Below, in pieces: positions 10,202-18,491 of a stretch of DNA of 18,492 nt (positions are counted from its first letter, which is position 1; every line of letters begins with the position of its first letter). The position numbers and the translations under genes are program-made. The notes beneath the pieces are model-generated. The model had not been told where the DNA came from. It worked only from the letters and a program-made list of their open reading frames with translations, and made no database searches. The stretch lies in the NCBI GenBank assembly GCA_031423755.1, contig JANPGC010000039.1:1-18492 (forward strand). Direction: 5' to 3'. This stretch comes from JANMEX01 sp031423755 (GTDB lineage: Bacteria; Pseudomonadota; Alphaproteobacteria; Rhizobiales; Rhizobiaceae).

Positions 10202-11117
10202 ATGCCGCAGATTGTGCCTCGAAACTCGTCTGCACAGGCCTGATGCCAATGAGATGACAAATCGCGAAAACCAGATCCGACCGGTTCATTGTGTAAAAAT
10301 GAAAATCCTGCACGCCGCGCTCTATCAGGTCCAAAACCTGTTCAGCCGCAACAGCCGAAGCCACCAGCGCATGCGTCTGCGGGTCATTGTCCAAACCTTC
10401 AAACCGTTCCGCCAGCCATGACGGCACGTGCGTTCCAGAACGCGAACAGAAATTCGTCACCTGGCGGAAATTGTGCACCGGCAAGATTCCCGGCAGGATC
10501 GGAATGTAAATTCCCGCGCGCCGCACCCGTTCAACAAATTGCTCATATACATCATTGTCAAAGAAGAACTGCGTGATCGCTCGATCAGCTCCCGCATCCA
10601 CTTTACGCTTCAGAATTTCAATGTCGGTGGCAAAGTCTCGGCTTTCCGGGTGCTTCTCCGGATAGGCGGAAACCGAAATGTCAAAGTCGGCAATGTCCTT
10701 CAGCCCTGCTATCAACTCCGCAGACGACTGATATCCCTGCGGATGCGGCACATAGGCGGTGCCCATGCCCGTCGCCGGATCTCCGCGCAGCGCCACAAAT
10801 CGCTCGACGCCGAAAGATTGGTACTCGCGCACGACGTCGTTGACCTGTTCCTTTGACGCATTGACGCAAGTGAGATGCGCTGCCGTTTTGAGGCCGGTCT
10901 CATTGATCAGCTTGCTGACGGTCCGTCCTGTAGGCTCCTTGGTCGATCCACCGGCGCCGTAAGTCACAGAGACAAAATCCGGCGCCAGTGTCTGCAGCCG
11001 GTCAATCGTCTGCCACAGACGTTCCTCCATTTCTGCATTCTTCGGCGGGAAAAACTCGAACGACACGCGAATGCCCTTGCCGAGCTCCGGACGGCGCGAG
11101 AGGCGGAAAGCATTCAT
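10200..11117 (-). CDS. metF: 5,10-methylenetetrahydrofolate reductase
   Basis: The product has 305 residues, close to the ~296 of the E. coli enzyme. The FAD enzyme reduces methylene-THF to methyl-THF, the methyl donor for methionine synthesis. Signatures: SFEFFPPK with catalytic Glu21, SVTYGAGGS, HLTCVN (80-85), ALRGDP with Asp112 at the flavin, SAYPEKHPES, and ITQFFFD with Gln182. The start codon overlaps the stop of the upstream ArsR-methyltransferase gene by one base (TGATG at 11115-11119), which indicates one operon and translational coupling. It is presumably controlled with that regulator by the operator candidate at 12143-12164. Nothing unusual is seen in the protein. Confidence 0.97.
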   Translation of the reverse strand: MNAFRLSRRPELGKGIRVSFEFFPPKNAEMEERLWQTIDRLQTLAPDFVSVTYGAGGSTKEPTGRTVSKLINETGLKTAAHLTCVNASKEQVNDVVREYQSFGVERFVALRGDPATGMGTAYVPHPQGYQSSAELIAGLKDIADFDISVSAYPEKHPESRDFATDIEILKRKVDAGADRAITQFFFDNDVYEQFVERVRRAGIYIPILPGILPVHNFRQVTNFCSRSGTHVPSWLAERFEGLDNDPQTHALVASAVAAEQVLDLIERGVQDFHFYTMNRSDLVFAICHLIGIRPVQTSFEAQSAA

Positions 11118-12127
11118 CAGACAGTCTCCAGAATGTGGGATGAGCCGGCAACCTGCTCAGCAATGAGAATTCGCGGGTCGCTTGCGACCCAGATTTTGAC
11201 GGTGATCTGCCCGGCGCCGGACGCTGCGACCTGGTGCGCCGCCTCCGGCTTCAGGCCGCAGTCTTTCAGCCAGCCATGGATCTGCTCGTCCGAAAAGCCG
11301 AGCCGCACATGCGCATGCTTGTCGCGCAGTGATTCGATATCGTGGCTGGCAAAATCGACAATGATCAGCCGCCCGCTTGGCCGAAGCGCCCGCGATGCCT
11401 CGCGGATCGCCGCCAGCGGATCGTCAAGGAAATGCAGCACCTGATGGATGGTCACCAGATCAAAATGATCGCGCTCGACCGGCGGGTTGAGAATGTCACC
11501 CTGCCGCACCTGGGCATGCGCGACACCTGCGCGCTCGAGATTCGCACGCGCCACCGCGAGCATGCCCCGGCTCATGTCGATGCCGACGCCGCGCCGGTAG
11601 AGCGGCGCAAAGATTTCGAGTAGCCGCCCGGTGCCAGTGCCAAGGTCAAGCATCGATTGGAAATGCCGTGTGCCGACCAACTTGCTGAGCAGCGCCTCAA
11701 CGGCATCATCAGGCGCATGCAGTGAGCGAATCTGGTCCCAGCCTTTCGCATTTGTGGTAAAATAATCCGCAGCCCGCGTTTGCCGCGCCTGTTTGACCTC
11801 GGCCAAGCGCTCCAGATCGCGCGCCAGCGTCCGGTCCTCAGGCTGCAGCCGGGCCGCCAGTGCATCCGCCAGCTGTCCGACCTCAGTTGCATCATCAATG
11901 CGGAAATAGGCCCACGAGCCTTCCTGATAGCGCGTGATCAATCCGGCCTCATGCAGCAGCTTGAGGTGCCGCGACACACGCGGTTGCGACTGGCCTAGCA
12001 CGGTCGTGATGTCGGTAACGGTCAGGTCGCCGCGCTTCAACAGGTGAAGGATGCGCAAACGGCTGGATTCCGCCACCGCTTTCAAGGTATCCACCAGACC
12101 ATCAAGTGGCAATTGAACCGCGCTCAT
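11117..12127 (-). CDS. ArsR-type winged-helix regulator fused to a SAM-dependent methyltransferase domain
   Basis: The product has 336 residues. Residues about 10-80 form an ArsR-like winged helix (LRILHLLKRGDLTVTDITTV, then GQSQPRVSRHLKLLHEAGLI). Residues about 120-270 form a class I methyltransferase fold with motif I LDLGTGTGRL (160-169), VGIDMSRGML and VTIHQVLHFLDDP. It is the first gene of the metF operon. From the domain layout and neighbour I infer a regulator of the methionine/SAM cycle that senses SAM or S-adenosylhomocysteine through the methyltransferase fold, as proposed for alphaproteobacterial SahR/SamR-type proteins. Catalysis may have been lost or kept; that is not visible here. 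The ATG at 12127 follows GAGGG at six bases. The palindrome just upstream suggests autoregulation. Confidence 0.9.
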   Translation of the reverse strand: MSAVQLPLDGLVDTLKAVAESSRLRILHLLKRGDLTVTDITTVLGQSQPRVSRHLKLLHEAGLITRYQEGSWAYFRIDDATEVGQLADALAARLQPEDRTLARDLERLAEVKQARQTRAADYFTTNAKGWDQIRSLHAPDDAVEALLSKLVGTRHFQSMLDLGTGTGRLLEIFAPLYRRGVGIDMSRGMLAVARANLERAGVAHAQVRQGDILNPPVERDHFDLVTIHQVLHFLDDPLAAIREASRALRPSGRLIIVDFASHDIESLRDKHAHVRLGFSDEQIHGWLKDCGLKPEAAHQVAASGAGQITVKIWVASDPRILIAEQVAGSSHILETV

Positions 12128-12142
12128 CGCACCCTCGCAAAA

Positions 12143-12164
12143 GACATAAAGATATGTTTATGTC
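12143..12164. promoter_or_regulatory. Palindromic operator candidate upstream of the ArsR-methyltransferase/metF operon
   Basis: Perfect 8-bp arms gacataaa (12143-12150) and tttatgtc (12157-12164) flank gatatg. The site lies 15 bases before the regulator start and about 40 bases before the divergent DUF2293-type gene. An AT-rich dyad of this size is typical for dimeric ArsR-family binding, and the position fits repression of the operon by its own first product. Confidence 0.65.
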
Positions 12165-12202
12165 ATTGCAACGCGCCACGCAAGTCGCATGGAGACAGAT
12201 TT

Positions 12203-12514
12203 TTGTCGCTTTCAACCAAGTTGCAGAAGGAGATCGCCAAAGCCCTGATTGCGCTGGCACCCGGCATCCCCTACTCCGACGCCGAATCCGTCAAATCCCG
12301 CGCCGCCTCACGCCATCTGCGCAGCTTTCCAGCGGGAATCAGCACATGGCTTTCGTTGATCGCCCACATCCGCCATGAACACACCGATTATGACGCCCTG
12401 CTTGCAGAGGGATACGATCAGGAATCCGCCCGCCATTTCTGTCTGGAAGCCATAAACGCCAAACTCACCGACTGGCGCGCCACGCGGTATCTTGATGCTG
12501 AGGAAGAGGTTTAG
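12203..12514 (+). CDS. DUF2293-family protein
   Basis: The product has about 103 residues. The frame is open from further upstream, but the family-like part starts at LSTKLQKEIAKALIALAPG, so I place the start at TTG 12203, which has GGAGA (12191-12195) 7-8 bases before it; an ATG in the same frame at 12044 would lie inside the divergent regulator gene. Recognisable family features are AESVKSRAASRHLRSFP, WLSLIAHIRHEHTDYDALL and EGYDQESARHF, which match the DUF2293 pattern common in alphaproteobacteria. Function unknown, probably cytoplasmic. Its stop TAG (12512-12514) is formed by the left end of the repeat at 12511-12675. Confidence 0.8.
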   Translation: MSLSTKLQKEIAKALIALAPGIPYSDAESVKSRAASRHLRSFPAGISTWLSLIAHIRHEHTDYDALLAEGYDQESARHFCLEAINAKLTDWRATRYLDAEEEV

Positions 12515-12675
12515 GGCCTCGGGCGTTAAATTGGGATCGGATTGGACGCCGGTTTTCCGTGACCCGGCAAGGAGCGCGACGTGAAGCGGTGCGAGCACCG
12601 TGAGCAGCGCGCGACGAAGTCCGGGGCGCGGAAAGACAAGTCCGAACGATTCCATTTTGACGACCGATGCCCTAG
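12511..12675. repeat. 165-bp hairpin-like (MITE-like) element between convergent genes
   Basis: The first 30 bases (12511-12540, ttagggcctcgggcg and onward) and the reverse complement of the last 30 (12646-12675, ctagggcatcggtcg and onward) agree at 23 of 30 positions with no gap, and weaker pairing continues inward. At the centre is a perfect small hairpin, cggtgc (12587-12592) / gcaccg (12595-12600), whose midpoint coincides with the element's midpoint (12593). The whole element can therefore fold as one long stem. Its ends carry the stop codons of both flanking genes (TAG at 12512-12514 on +, TAG at 12672-12674 on -). No gene inside; transcripts from either side would end in the hairpin. 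Confidence 0.82.
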
Positions 12676-13283
12676 CTTCGATATAGCCACTGCTCCGGCA
12701 CCCGCGCCTCAACCGCCGCTCCCTTAGCAATTTGCCCCGGCTTTTCCACCCAAGCCACCAGCCCGCGCAGGCGCCTGGCAGCTTTCACAAACGCCAGCGC
12801 CGCTTCGTCAGGGTCAGAGCTCCCCAACCCTTCCGCCACCGCCCTGCCAGCCAGCTTGCAAGGCGCATTCTGTCCGTCGATTTTCAAAGTGACACCGCCG
12901 TCAAAGAACAGCAACGTGCGCGGCGGAAGCATCGACAAGTTCGGGATACCTGAAATTACGATATTGGCCCCAAGCCATTCCGGCCTGATCGCATTCACAC
13001 CCATATTCCGCGCAATCGCATCAAGTTCCTCGACAGCTAAAATCGAAACATGCCGCTCATTGCGGATCAGCGTCCGGCGCGGATACCAAGGCTCCCGCCC
13101 ACCAGCCTTGCGCGTCGCTCCAGCGTGGTGGTCGCCGGCGATCCCGTCGAAGATTATGTCCAAACTGTCGGCAGCGGCGGTGACAAAATTGTCCAGAGGC
13201 GCGATCAGCAACGCATCGACCTTGCCCCTCAACCGGCGCGCCGGGAGAATTTCCGTGGTTTTGTCCCCCAGCAAGTCGGGCAT
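12672..13283 (-). CDS. MOSC-domain protein
   Basis: The product has 203 residues from ATG 13283, chosen because GGAG lies six bases upstream; an in-frame ATG at 13307 would add eight residues and has a poorly spaced AGGA. MOSC domains occur at the C-terminus of molybdenum cofactor sulfurases and in YiiM/YuaD-like proteins, where a conserved Cys handles sulfur or the Moco. Seen here: FDGIAGDHHAGATR (residues 45-58), RNERHVSILAVEELDAIA, PEWLGANIVISGIPNLSMLP and NAPCKLAGRAV with the conserved Cys142, then a RGLVAWVEKPG-like end. It is a stand-alone MOSC protein; substrate unknown. Its stop codon lies in the 165-bp repeat. Divergent from prmB. Confidence 0.85.
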   Translation of the reverse strand: MPDLLGDKTTEILPARRLRGKVDALLIAPLDNFVTAAADSLDIIFDGIAGDHHAGATRKAGGREPWYPRRTLIRNERHVSILAVEELDAIARNMGVNAIRPEWLGANIVISGIPNLSMLPPRTLLFFDGGVTLKIDGQNAPCKLAGRAVAEGLGSSDPDEAALAFVKAARRLRGLVAWVEKPGQIAKGAAVEARVPEQWLYRS

Positions 13284-13404
13284 GTTATACTCCATTTTGA
13301 TTGGCATTCATCCTGCGGAATTGTCCGCGGTCAACCGCAAATCCCAAACGCCAGTTGCCACAGTCCATCTGCAGAGATACTCACCTGCCAAATTGCGAGA
13401 CGCC

Positions 13405-14319
13405 ATGTCAGACTCCCCCATCTCCACGTTCCTCACCATTCGCGATTTCCTGCGCCACGCCGTTTCGCGCTTCACTGCCGCCAATCTGGTCTACGGCCAC
13501 GGCACGACAAATGCCTATGACGAGGCCGCCTATCTCGTCCTCGAAGGTCTGAAACTGCCTATTGACCGGCTAGAACCGTTCCTCGATGCCCGCTTGCTCG
13601 ATACCGAGCGCCAGCGCCTGGCAGATTTGATCGACAGGCGGGTCAGCACCCGCAAGCCACTGCCCTACCTTCTCAACAAAGCCTATATGCACGGCGTGCC
13701 GTTCTACGTCGATGAGCGAGTCATCATCCCGCGTTCCTACATCGGCGAGCTTCTGGGCCGCACCGATTTTGCCGGCGCTGAAAATTCGCTGATCCCTGAA
13801 CCCGAATCCATCGAAACCGTGCTCGACCTTTGCACAGGTTCCGCCTGCCTCGCCGTCCTCGCAGCGATGCGCTTCGAAAACGCGATGATAGATGCAACAG
13901 ACCTATCTGCCGATGCCCTCGAAGTCGCACATGTCAACGTGGCCAGCCACGGCCTCCAAGACCGTATATCCTTGCATCAGGGCGATCTCTTTTCCGCCCT
14001 GCAAGACAGCCGGTACGACCTGATCCTCGCCAACCCGCCCTATGTCGCCGAAGAAGAAGTCGAGGCCTTCGCCTCCGAACACGCCGCCGAACCAAAAATG
14101 GCGCATGTGTCTGGCGAAGACGGCTTCGATCTCGTCCGCCAGATTTTGGCAGAAGCGCCAAACCATCTCACAGAAACCGGCATGTTGATCTGCGAATTCG
14201 GCACCGGTCGTGATCAGCTGATTTCCGAATACCCGGACTTGCCGTTCCTTTTCCTCAACACCGAGGAGAGCCAAGGGGAGGTTTTCGCCCTGTCAGCCGA
14301 AGATTTTGCGCGGGCCTGA
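13405..14319 (+). CDS. prmB: Ribosomal protein L3 N5-glutamine methyltransferase
   Basis: The product has 304 residues, near the ~310 of E. coli PrmB, which methylates a glutamine of ribosomal protein L3. It has an N-terminal helical domain, the segment VIIPRSYIGELL (from 107), motif I DLCTGSACLA (141-150) and the N-P-P-Y motif at 210-213 (ILANPPYV) that holds the glutamine amide. SGEDGFDLVRQIL follows, as in the family. ATG 13405 is selected because homology starts there; the frame is open upstream only as a shadow of the MOSC gene. HemK/PrmC is the alternative, but the PRS-x-I-x-E-L segment favours PrmB. The 3' end overlaps the convergent RNA methyltransferase gene by 27 bases. Confidence 0.88.
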   Translation: MSDSPISTFLTIRDFLRHAVSRFTAANLVYGHGTTNAYDEAAYLVLEGLKLPIDRLEPFLDARLLDTERQRLADLIDRRVSTRKPLPYLLNKAYMHGVPFYVDERVIIPRSYIGELLGRTDFAGAENSLIPEPESIETVLDLCTGSACLAVLAAMRFENAMIDATDLSADALEVAHVNVASHGLQDRISLHQGDLFSALQDSRYDLILANPPYVAEEEVEAFASEHAAEPKMAHVSGEDGFDLVRQILAEAPNHLTETGMLICEFGTGRDQLISEYPDLPFLFLNTEESQGEVFALSAEDFARA

Positions 14320-15549
14320 CCCCGCATCCGGCTTCTCCAGCAGCGCCACCGCTTCGACATGCGCGGACCACAAAAACTGGTCAAACGGCGTAACGCTTTT
14401 GAGCTTGTAGCCGCCATCAATCAATATGCGGAGATCCCGCGCCAGCGTCGCCGGATTGCACGAGACCGCAGCAATCCACCGCACACCAGATTTCGCCAGC
14501 ATTCTGGCCTGATCCTCAGCGCCCGCGCGTGGTGGGTCAAACACGACCGCGTCAAAGGCTTTCAATTCCGAAACCATCAGCGGCCTGCGAAACAGGTCGC
14601 GCTGCTCGACTGTGATCGCTTTAACGCCCTGAAGCCCGCGCCGCCCACGATCGAGCGCCGCAACAGCAGACTTTTCACCTTCCACAGCGTGGACCGGCAC
14701 CTTGCCAGCAATGCGGAATGTGAATGCGCCGGACCCCGCAAACAAGTCCGCCACCTTTTTGGCCTTGGAAAAATGCGACACAACCAACTGCGCCATGGCC
14801 GCTTCAATCCGCTCGGAAGCCTGCAAGAAACCGCCCGGCGGCGGGGTTACGGCCACCAGCCCGAAATGAATGACTGGCCGCTTCGGCTCGACAAGCACTT
14901 CATCATCTGCCGAAAGTCTTGCAAGTCCATGCGCCAGCGCAAACGCGCTCATCTTGCGCCGCTGCTCATCGGCGAGCTTGTCAATGCCGGACACATGCAT
15001 GTCGAGACCACTTTCGGTCAGCGTCACGGCAATATGCCCGCCTTCGCGTTCTACTTTGAAAAGCTTGGCAAGTTCACGCACCACACCGAGCGCCGCCACA
15101 ATCTGGGGCGCGGCAACAGCGCATTCTGTAATCTCGACGACATCATGGCTCTGCGCAGCATTGAAGCCCGTCACCTTGCGGCCCTGCTCGTCGCGCACTG
15201 TGAAAGTCACCCGCCGCCGTTCGCCTGGTTCACATCCGATGATCGGCAGAACATCCGCCTCAATTCCGCGCTTGGCGAGCGCATCGCGCACTTCAAGCCG
15301 CTTCCATTCCAGTTGCGCGTCCGTCTGCCAGTGTTGCAGCATGCATCCACCGCAATGTTCAAAATGTTTGCAGACAGGCGACACGCGTTCCTTGGAGGCT
15401 TCGAGGATAGACATCACCGTGCCACGCCCGCCGTTGACCGCAACGCTGACACCCTCACCCGGCAGAGTGAACGGCACATGCACCGGGCCATTCGGTCCAA
15501 CAGCCAAGCCTTCGCCGCGCGCGCCCATTTCGGTAATCGTCAAATTCAT
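14293..15549 (-). CDS. Class I SAM-dependent RNA m5U methyltransferase, RlmD/TrmA (RumA) family
   Basis: The product has 418 residues. Residues 1-50 resemble a TRAM RNA-binding domain (ITEMGARGEGLAV, VHVPFTLPGE). Cys60, Cys66, Cys69 and Cys143 (CKHFEHCGGC and TECAV) match the four ligands of the [4Fe-4S] cluster in RlmD. The methyltransferase part shows VADLFAGSGAFTFRI (from 266), VFDPPRAGA (336-344) and VSCNPATLARD with nucleophile Cys364. It should methylate C5 of a uridine in rRNA or tRNA; which position is not decidable. The start overlaps the tlyA stop as ATGA (15546-15549), so it is translationally coupled to another rRNA methyltransferase. Confidence 0.92.
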   Translation of the reverse strand: MNLTITEMGARGEGLAVGPNGPVHVPFTLPGEGVSVAVNGGRGTVMSILEASKERVSPVCKHFEHCGGCMLQHWQTDAQLEWKRLEVRDALAKRGIEADVLPIIGCEPGERRRVTFTVRDEQGRKVTGFNAAQSHDVVEITECAVAAPQIVAALGVVRELAKLFKVEREGGHIAVTLTESGLDMHVSGIDKLADEQRRKMSAFALAHGLARLSADDEVLVEPKRPVIHFGLVAVTPPPGGFLQASERIEAAMAQLVVSHFSKAKKVADLFAGSGAFTFRIAGKVPVHAVEGEKSAVAALDRGRRGLQGVKAITVEQRDLFRRPLMVSELKAFDAVVFDPPRAGAEDQARMLAKSGVRWIAAVSCNPATLARDLRILIDGGYKLKSVTPFDQFLWSAHVEAVALLEKPDAGSGPRKIFG

Positions 15550-16304
15550 TGGTCTTTTATCCCGCCGAGCAGATATTCATGGTTGCCATCTGCGCCTTCA
15601 ATCGGTGAATCGCAAACCCCAATTGCCCGCCAACCCCTCTGCGCGCCAAGCCAGTCACGCAAATCCTCAGCAATTTTCGGCCCCAACGCCTTGTCCTTGA
15701 GCAATCCACCCTTGCCGATCGCATCGCGCCCGGCCTCAAACTGAGGTTTGACCAAAAGCACACAACGCGCGCCCGCTTCAGCCAATTCAAGCGCTGGCGG
15801 CAAAGCCTGCTTTAGCGAAATGAAGCTGACATCGCACGTCACAAACGCGATCTTGCGTCCTTCGAGATGTTCGCGTGACAACGCCCGCGCGTTCAACCCT
15901 TCGAGATCGGTCACCCGTGCGTCACGGACCAGCGTCGGATGCAGTTGCCCGTGCCCGACATCAACGCCGACCACATGAGCCGCGCCACGCATGAGCAAAA
16001 CTTGCACAAACCCGCCAGTCGACGCACCGATGTCTAGGGCGGATAACCCGTTCAGCGAAAACCCGAAATGCTCCAGCCCTGCCACAAGCTTGAGCGCCGC
16101 GCGTGAAACATATCTTTGCGCCGGATCAGCAATCGAAATCACTGCATCTTCGTCAAACAACTGCCCCGGCTTGGTAATCACCGCTCCACCGACAATAACA
16201 GTTCCGCGCAAAATGGCGTCGCGCGCCCGCGAACGCGAGGCGTAGAGCCCACGCGCCACAAGTGCTTCATCAAGGCGCAAACGTTTGGAAACGGTCGAAT
16301 TCAT
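15546..16304 (-). CDS. tlyA: TlyA-family rRNA 2'-O-methyltransferase (hemolysin A homologue)
   Basis: The product has 252 residues. The N-terminal S4 RNA-binding domain is RLDEALVARGLYASRSRARD and onward (10-58); the RrmJ/FtsJ-like methyltransferase follows with SRAALKL (Lys72), LDIGASTGGF (90-99), VTCDVSFISL (Asp158), LLVKPQFEAG (Lys186) and GNHEYL (Glu243), consistent with a K-D-K-E tetrad. TlyA enzymes methylate 2'-O of cytidines in 16S and/or 23S rRNA; the hemolysin name is historical. The gene follows a small exported-protein gene by 45 bases and is coupled to the next RNA methyltransferase by ATGA. The set dxs - tlyA - RNA methyltransferase is the usual rhizobial order. Confidence 0.95.
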   Translation of the reverse strand: MNSTVSKRLRLDEALVARGLYASRSRARDAILRGTVIVGGAVITKPGQLFDEDAVISIADPAQRYVSRAALKLVAGLEHFGFSLNGLSALDIGASTGGFVQVLLMRGAAHVVGVDVGHGQLHPTLVRDARVTDLEGLNARALSREHLEGRKIAFVTCDVSFISLKQALPPALELAEAGARCVLLVKPQFEAGRDAIGKGGLLKDKALGPKIAEDLRDWLGAQRGWRAIGVCDSPIEGADGNHEYLLGGIKDQ

Positions 16305-16349
16305 CGGATCTCATTGCCCGACGAAGGTTTGCCTTACAAGCAAAAGCGG

Positions 16350-16691
16350 TCAGAAATACTGAAAGCTGCTTGCCTTGCGAGCTTTGCGAATGGGCTCTGG
16401 CCGTCCCGAATGATAGTTCAAGGGCGACAGGAATGCTGGCTGCAACGCGACATCCAAGTCGGCCACCTGGACCATTGGCTTTTCCGTCGACTCCAAAAAA
16501 GCGACGGCTTCAGCTTCGCCAACAATTGGCCGTGCTTCTGTATCAAATGGCCCGCGAATATCGCCAACCTTCTTGGCGACAATCTTCTTCACCGCAGCTT
16601 CAATCTTGCGGTCGTATTTCGGCCCGTCAATCGCCATCGCGTTGGTCGCAAATCCGGCAATCATGACGGCGAGAAGTGCTGTTTTCAGCAT
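16350..16691 (-). CDS. Small exported protein of unknown function
   Basis: The product has 113 residues. ATG 16691 is chosen over an upstream in-frame ATG (16748) because GGGAGA lies seven bases before it and it begins a clear signal peptide, MLKTALLAVMIAGFATNAMA, with cleavage after AMA. The mature protein is about 93 residues, Lys- and Ala-rich at the start (DGPKYDRKIEAAVKKIVAKK), then VGDIRGPFDTEARPIV, with no cysteines and a C-terminus ending SSFQYF. It should be periplasmic. It sits between dxs and tlyA on the same strand, 216 bases after dxs and 45 before tlyA, so it may be the first gene of the tlyA unit. I do not recognise the family. Confidence 0.72.
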   Translation of the reverse strand: MLKTALLAVMIAGFATNAMAIDGPKYDRKIEAAVKKIVAKKVGDIRGPFDTEARPIVGEAEAVAFLESTEKPMVQVADLDVALQPAFLSPLNYHSGRPEPIRKARKASSFQYF

Positions 16692-16907
16692 CTTGGTCTC
16701 CCTGTATCGCGGCTCAGGAAATACAGCAAAGATCAGAATCTTCAGCAAACAAGCGCGGTTAGCGTTTCACAAAAAGGTTTGGTGAGCAATTTCTTATACC
16801 CACAGAAACCGAGCTCACCGAAGATTACAAATATTAAAAAATACCAATGATTTCAATAGTTTATGTGGGAAAACGGAATCATGTTCAAAACGGCCTGAAG
16901 CAAAACC

Positions 16908-18491
16908 TCAAGCCCGCGCCGGTGCCTTCATTTGCTCTCCCAATGCAGCAAACACCGTGTGCACGATGCCCTTTGCATCAAGCCCCGCGTGTTCATACAT
17001 CCGCTCCGGCTTGGCGTGGTCGGTGAATTCATCCGGCAGGCAAAGTGCCCGCACTTTCAGCCCGATATCCAACAAGCCGTTGGTGGCCAGAAACTGCAGA
17101 ACGTGACTGCCAAACCCGCCGACCGAACCCTCTTCAACCATGATCAAAACCTCATGGTTCTTGGCCAAACGGCGGATCAAATCCTCATCCAGCGGCTTGG
17201 CGAACCGCGCGTCGGCAACGGTTGTGGACAGCCCCGCCGCATCCAGTTCCGCCGCTGCGGCAAGACATTCCTGCAAGCGCGTGCCGAACGACAACAGCGC
17301 AACGCGCGTGCCTTCCTTGACAATCCGGCCCTTGCCAATCGGCAGGACCGAACCGCGCTCCGGCAGGTCAACACCGACACCGTCGCCGCGCGGATAACGG
17401 AACGAAATCGGCCCGTCATCGTATTCGGCAGCCGTGCGGACCATATGGCGCAATTCCGCCTCGTCCGCCGCCGCCATCACCACAAAGCCAGGCAGTGTCG
17501 CCAGATACGTCGTGTCGAAAGACCCGGCGTGCGTCGCCCCGTCCGCACCGACATAGCCGGCCCGGTCAATCGGGAAGCGCACCGGAAGGCCCTGGATAGC
17601 GACATCGTGGACCACCTGATCATAGGCGCGTTGCAGGAACGTAGAGTAAATCGCCACAAACGGCTTGAACCCTTCGCTCGCCAGCCCCGCTGCAAACGTC
17701 ACCGCATGCTGCTCGGCAATCCCGACATCAAACAGCCGCCCCGGAAATGCCTTGCCGAAAATATCGAGGCCCGTTCCGTTGGGCATGGCAGCTGTGATGC
17801 CGACAATCTTGTCGTCGTAGCTTCCCTCAATCGCGAGGCTATCGCCGAAAACCCGCGTGTAACTCGGCGCATTGGCCGGCGGCTTGGACTGTGTGCCCGT
17901 GACCACGTCAAACTTGTTGACGCCGTGATATTTATCGGCAGCTGCTTCGGCGGGTGCGTAGCCCTTGCCTTTTTGCGTGACCGCATGGATCAGCACCGGA
18001 CCTTTGTAATTGTCGCGCACATTGCGCAGCACCGACACCAGCGTATCCAGATCATGCCCGTCAATCGGCCCGATGTGGTAGAAGCCAAGCTCCTCAAACA
18101 TCGTTCCGCCGGTCACATAACCGCGCGCATGCTCCACCGCGCGGGTGATTGCCCGGTCGATGCGCTTGCCGAGATATTTGGTCAGCTTCTTGCCAATGTC
18201 GCGCAGGCCAAGATAGGTGCGCCCCGAGGCCAGCCGCGCCAGATAGGCGCTCATTGCGCCGGTTGGCGGCGCGATTGACATGTCGTTGTCATTGAGCACC
18301 ACAATCAGCCGCGCATCCATCGCGCCGGCATTGTTCAGCGCCTCAAACGCCATGCCCGCCGACATCGCCCCGTCGCCGATCACCGAAATCACATTGTTGG
18401 ACTTGCCAGACAAATCGCGCGCCACCGCCATGCCGAGCCCGGCAGAAATCGACGTCGATGAATGCGCCGCGCCGACCGGGTCGTACTCGCT
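16908..18491 (-). CDS. dxs: 1-deoxy-D-xylulose-5-phosphate synthase (5' end beyond window)
   Basis: The thiamine-diphosphate enzyme condenses pyruvate with glyceraldehyde-3-phosphate, the first step of the MEP isoprenoid pathway. About 527 residues are visible; the frame continues past the right edge as [20 protein letters not shown] before the first internal Met at 18431, so roughly 110 N-terminal residues are missing. Seen: AAHSST with the conserved His, [20 protein letters not shown] (ThDP/Mg binding), [32 protein letters not shown] with the catalytic Glu, [15 protein letters not shown], and FRYPRGDG near the end. In SEYDPVGAA a Val stands where I expect Phe, a minor change. The C-terminus is standard. 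The 216 bases downstream are AT-rich with no clear terminator. Confidence 0.97.
   Translation of the reverse strand, partial: SEYDPVGAAHSSTSISAGLGMAVARDLSGKSNNVISVIGDGAMSAGMAFEALNNAGAMDARLIVVLNDNDMSIAPPTGAMSAYLARLASGRTYLGLRDIGKKLTKYLGKRIDRAITRAVEHARGYVTGGTMFEELGFYHIGPIDGHDLDTLVSVLRNVRDNYKGPVLIHAVTQKGKGYAPAEAAADKYHGVNKFDVVTGTQSKPPANAPSYTRVFGDSLAIEGSYDDKIVGITAAMPNGTGLDIFGKAFPGRLFDVGIAEQHAVTFAAGLASEGFKPFVAIYSTFLQRAYDQVVHDVAIQGLPVRFPIDRAGYVGADGATHAGSFDTTYLATLPGFVVMAAADEAELRHMVRTAAEYDDGPISFRYPRGDGVGVDLPERGSVLPIGKGRIVKEGTRVALLSFGTRLQECLAAAAELDAAGLSTTVADARFAKPLDEDLIRRLAKNHEVLIMVEEGSVGGFGSHVLQFLATNGLLDIGLKVRALCLPDEFTDHAKPERMYEHAGLDAKGIVHTVFAALGEQMKAPARA

Noticed and set aside
9917..10249. Minus-strand open frame of 110 codons in the gap before metF
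   Set aside because: It spans the terminator hairpin and the antisense of the 28-residue gene, and has no ribosome site or recognisable motif.
12308..12730. Minus-strand open frame of 140 codons across the convergent-gene hairpin
   Set aside because: Most of its sequence is the 165-bp repeat and the antisense of the DUF2293-type gene; such frames are repeat artefacts.
12856..13404. Upstream extension of prmB by 183 codons
   Set aside because: It is antisense to the MOSC gene; PrmB homology starts at ATG 13405.
16749..16907. Structured RNA or riboswitch in the AT-rich gap after dxs
   Set aside because: Only a weak cccaca/tgtggg pair could be found, with no stable nested stems that I can recognise.
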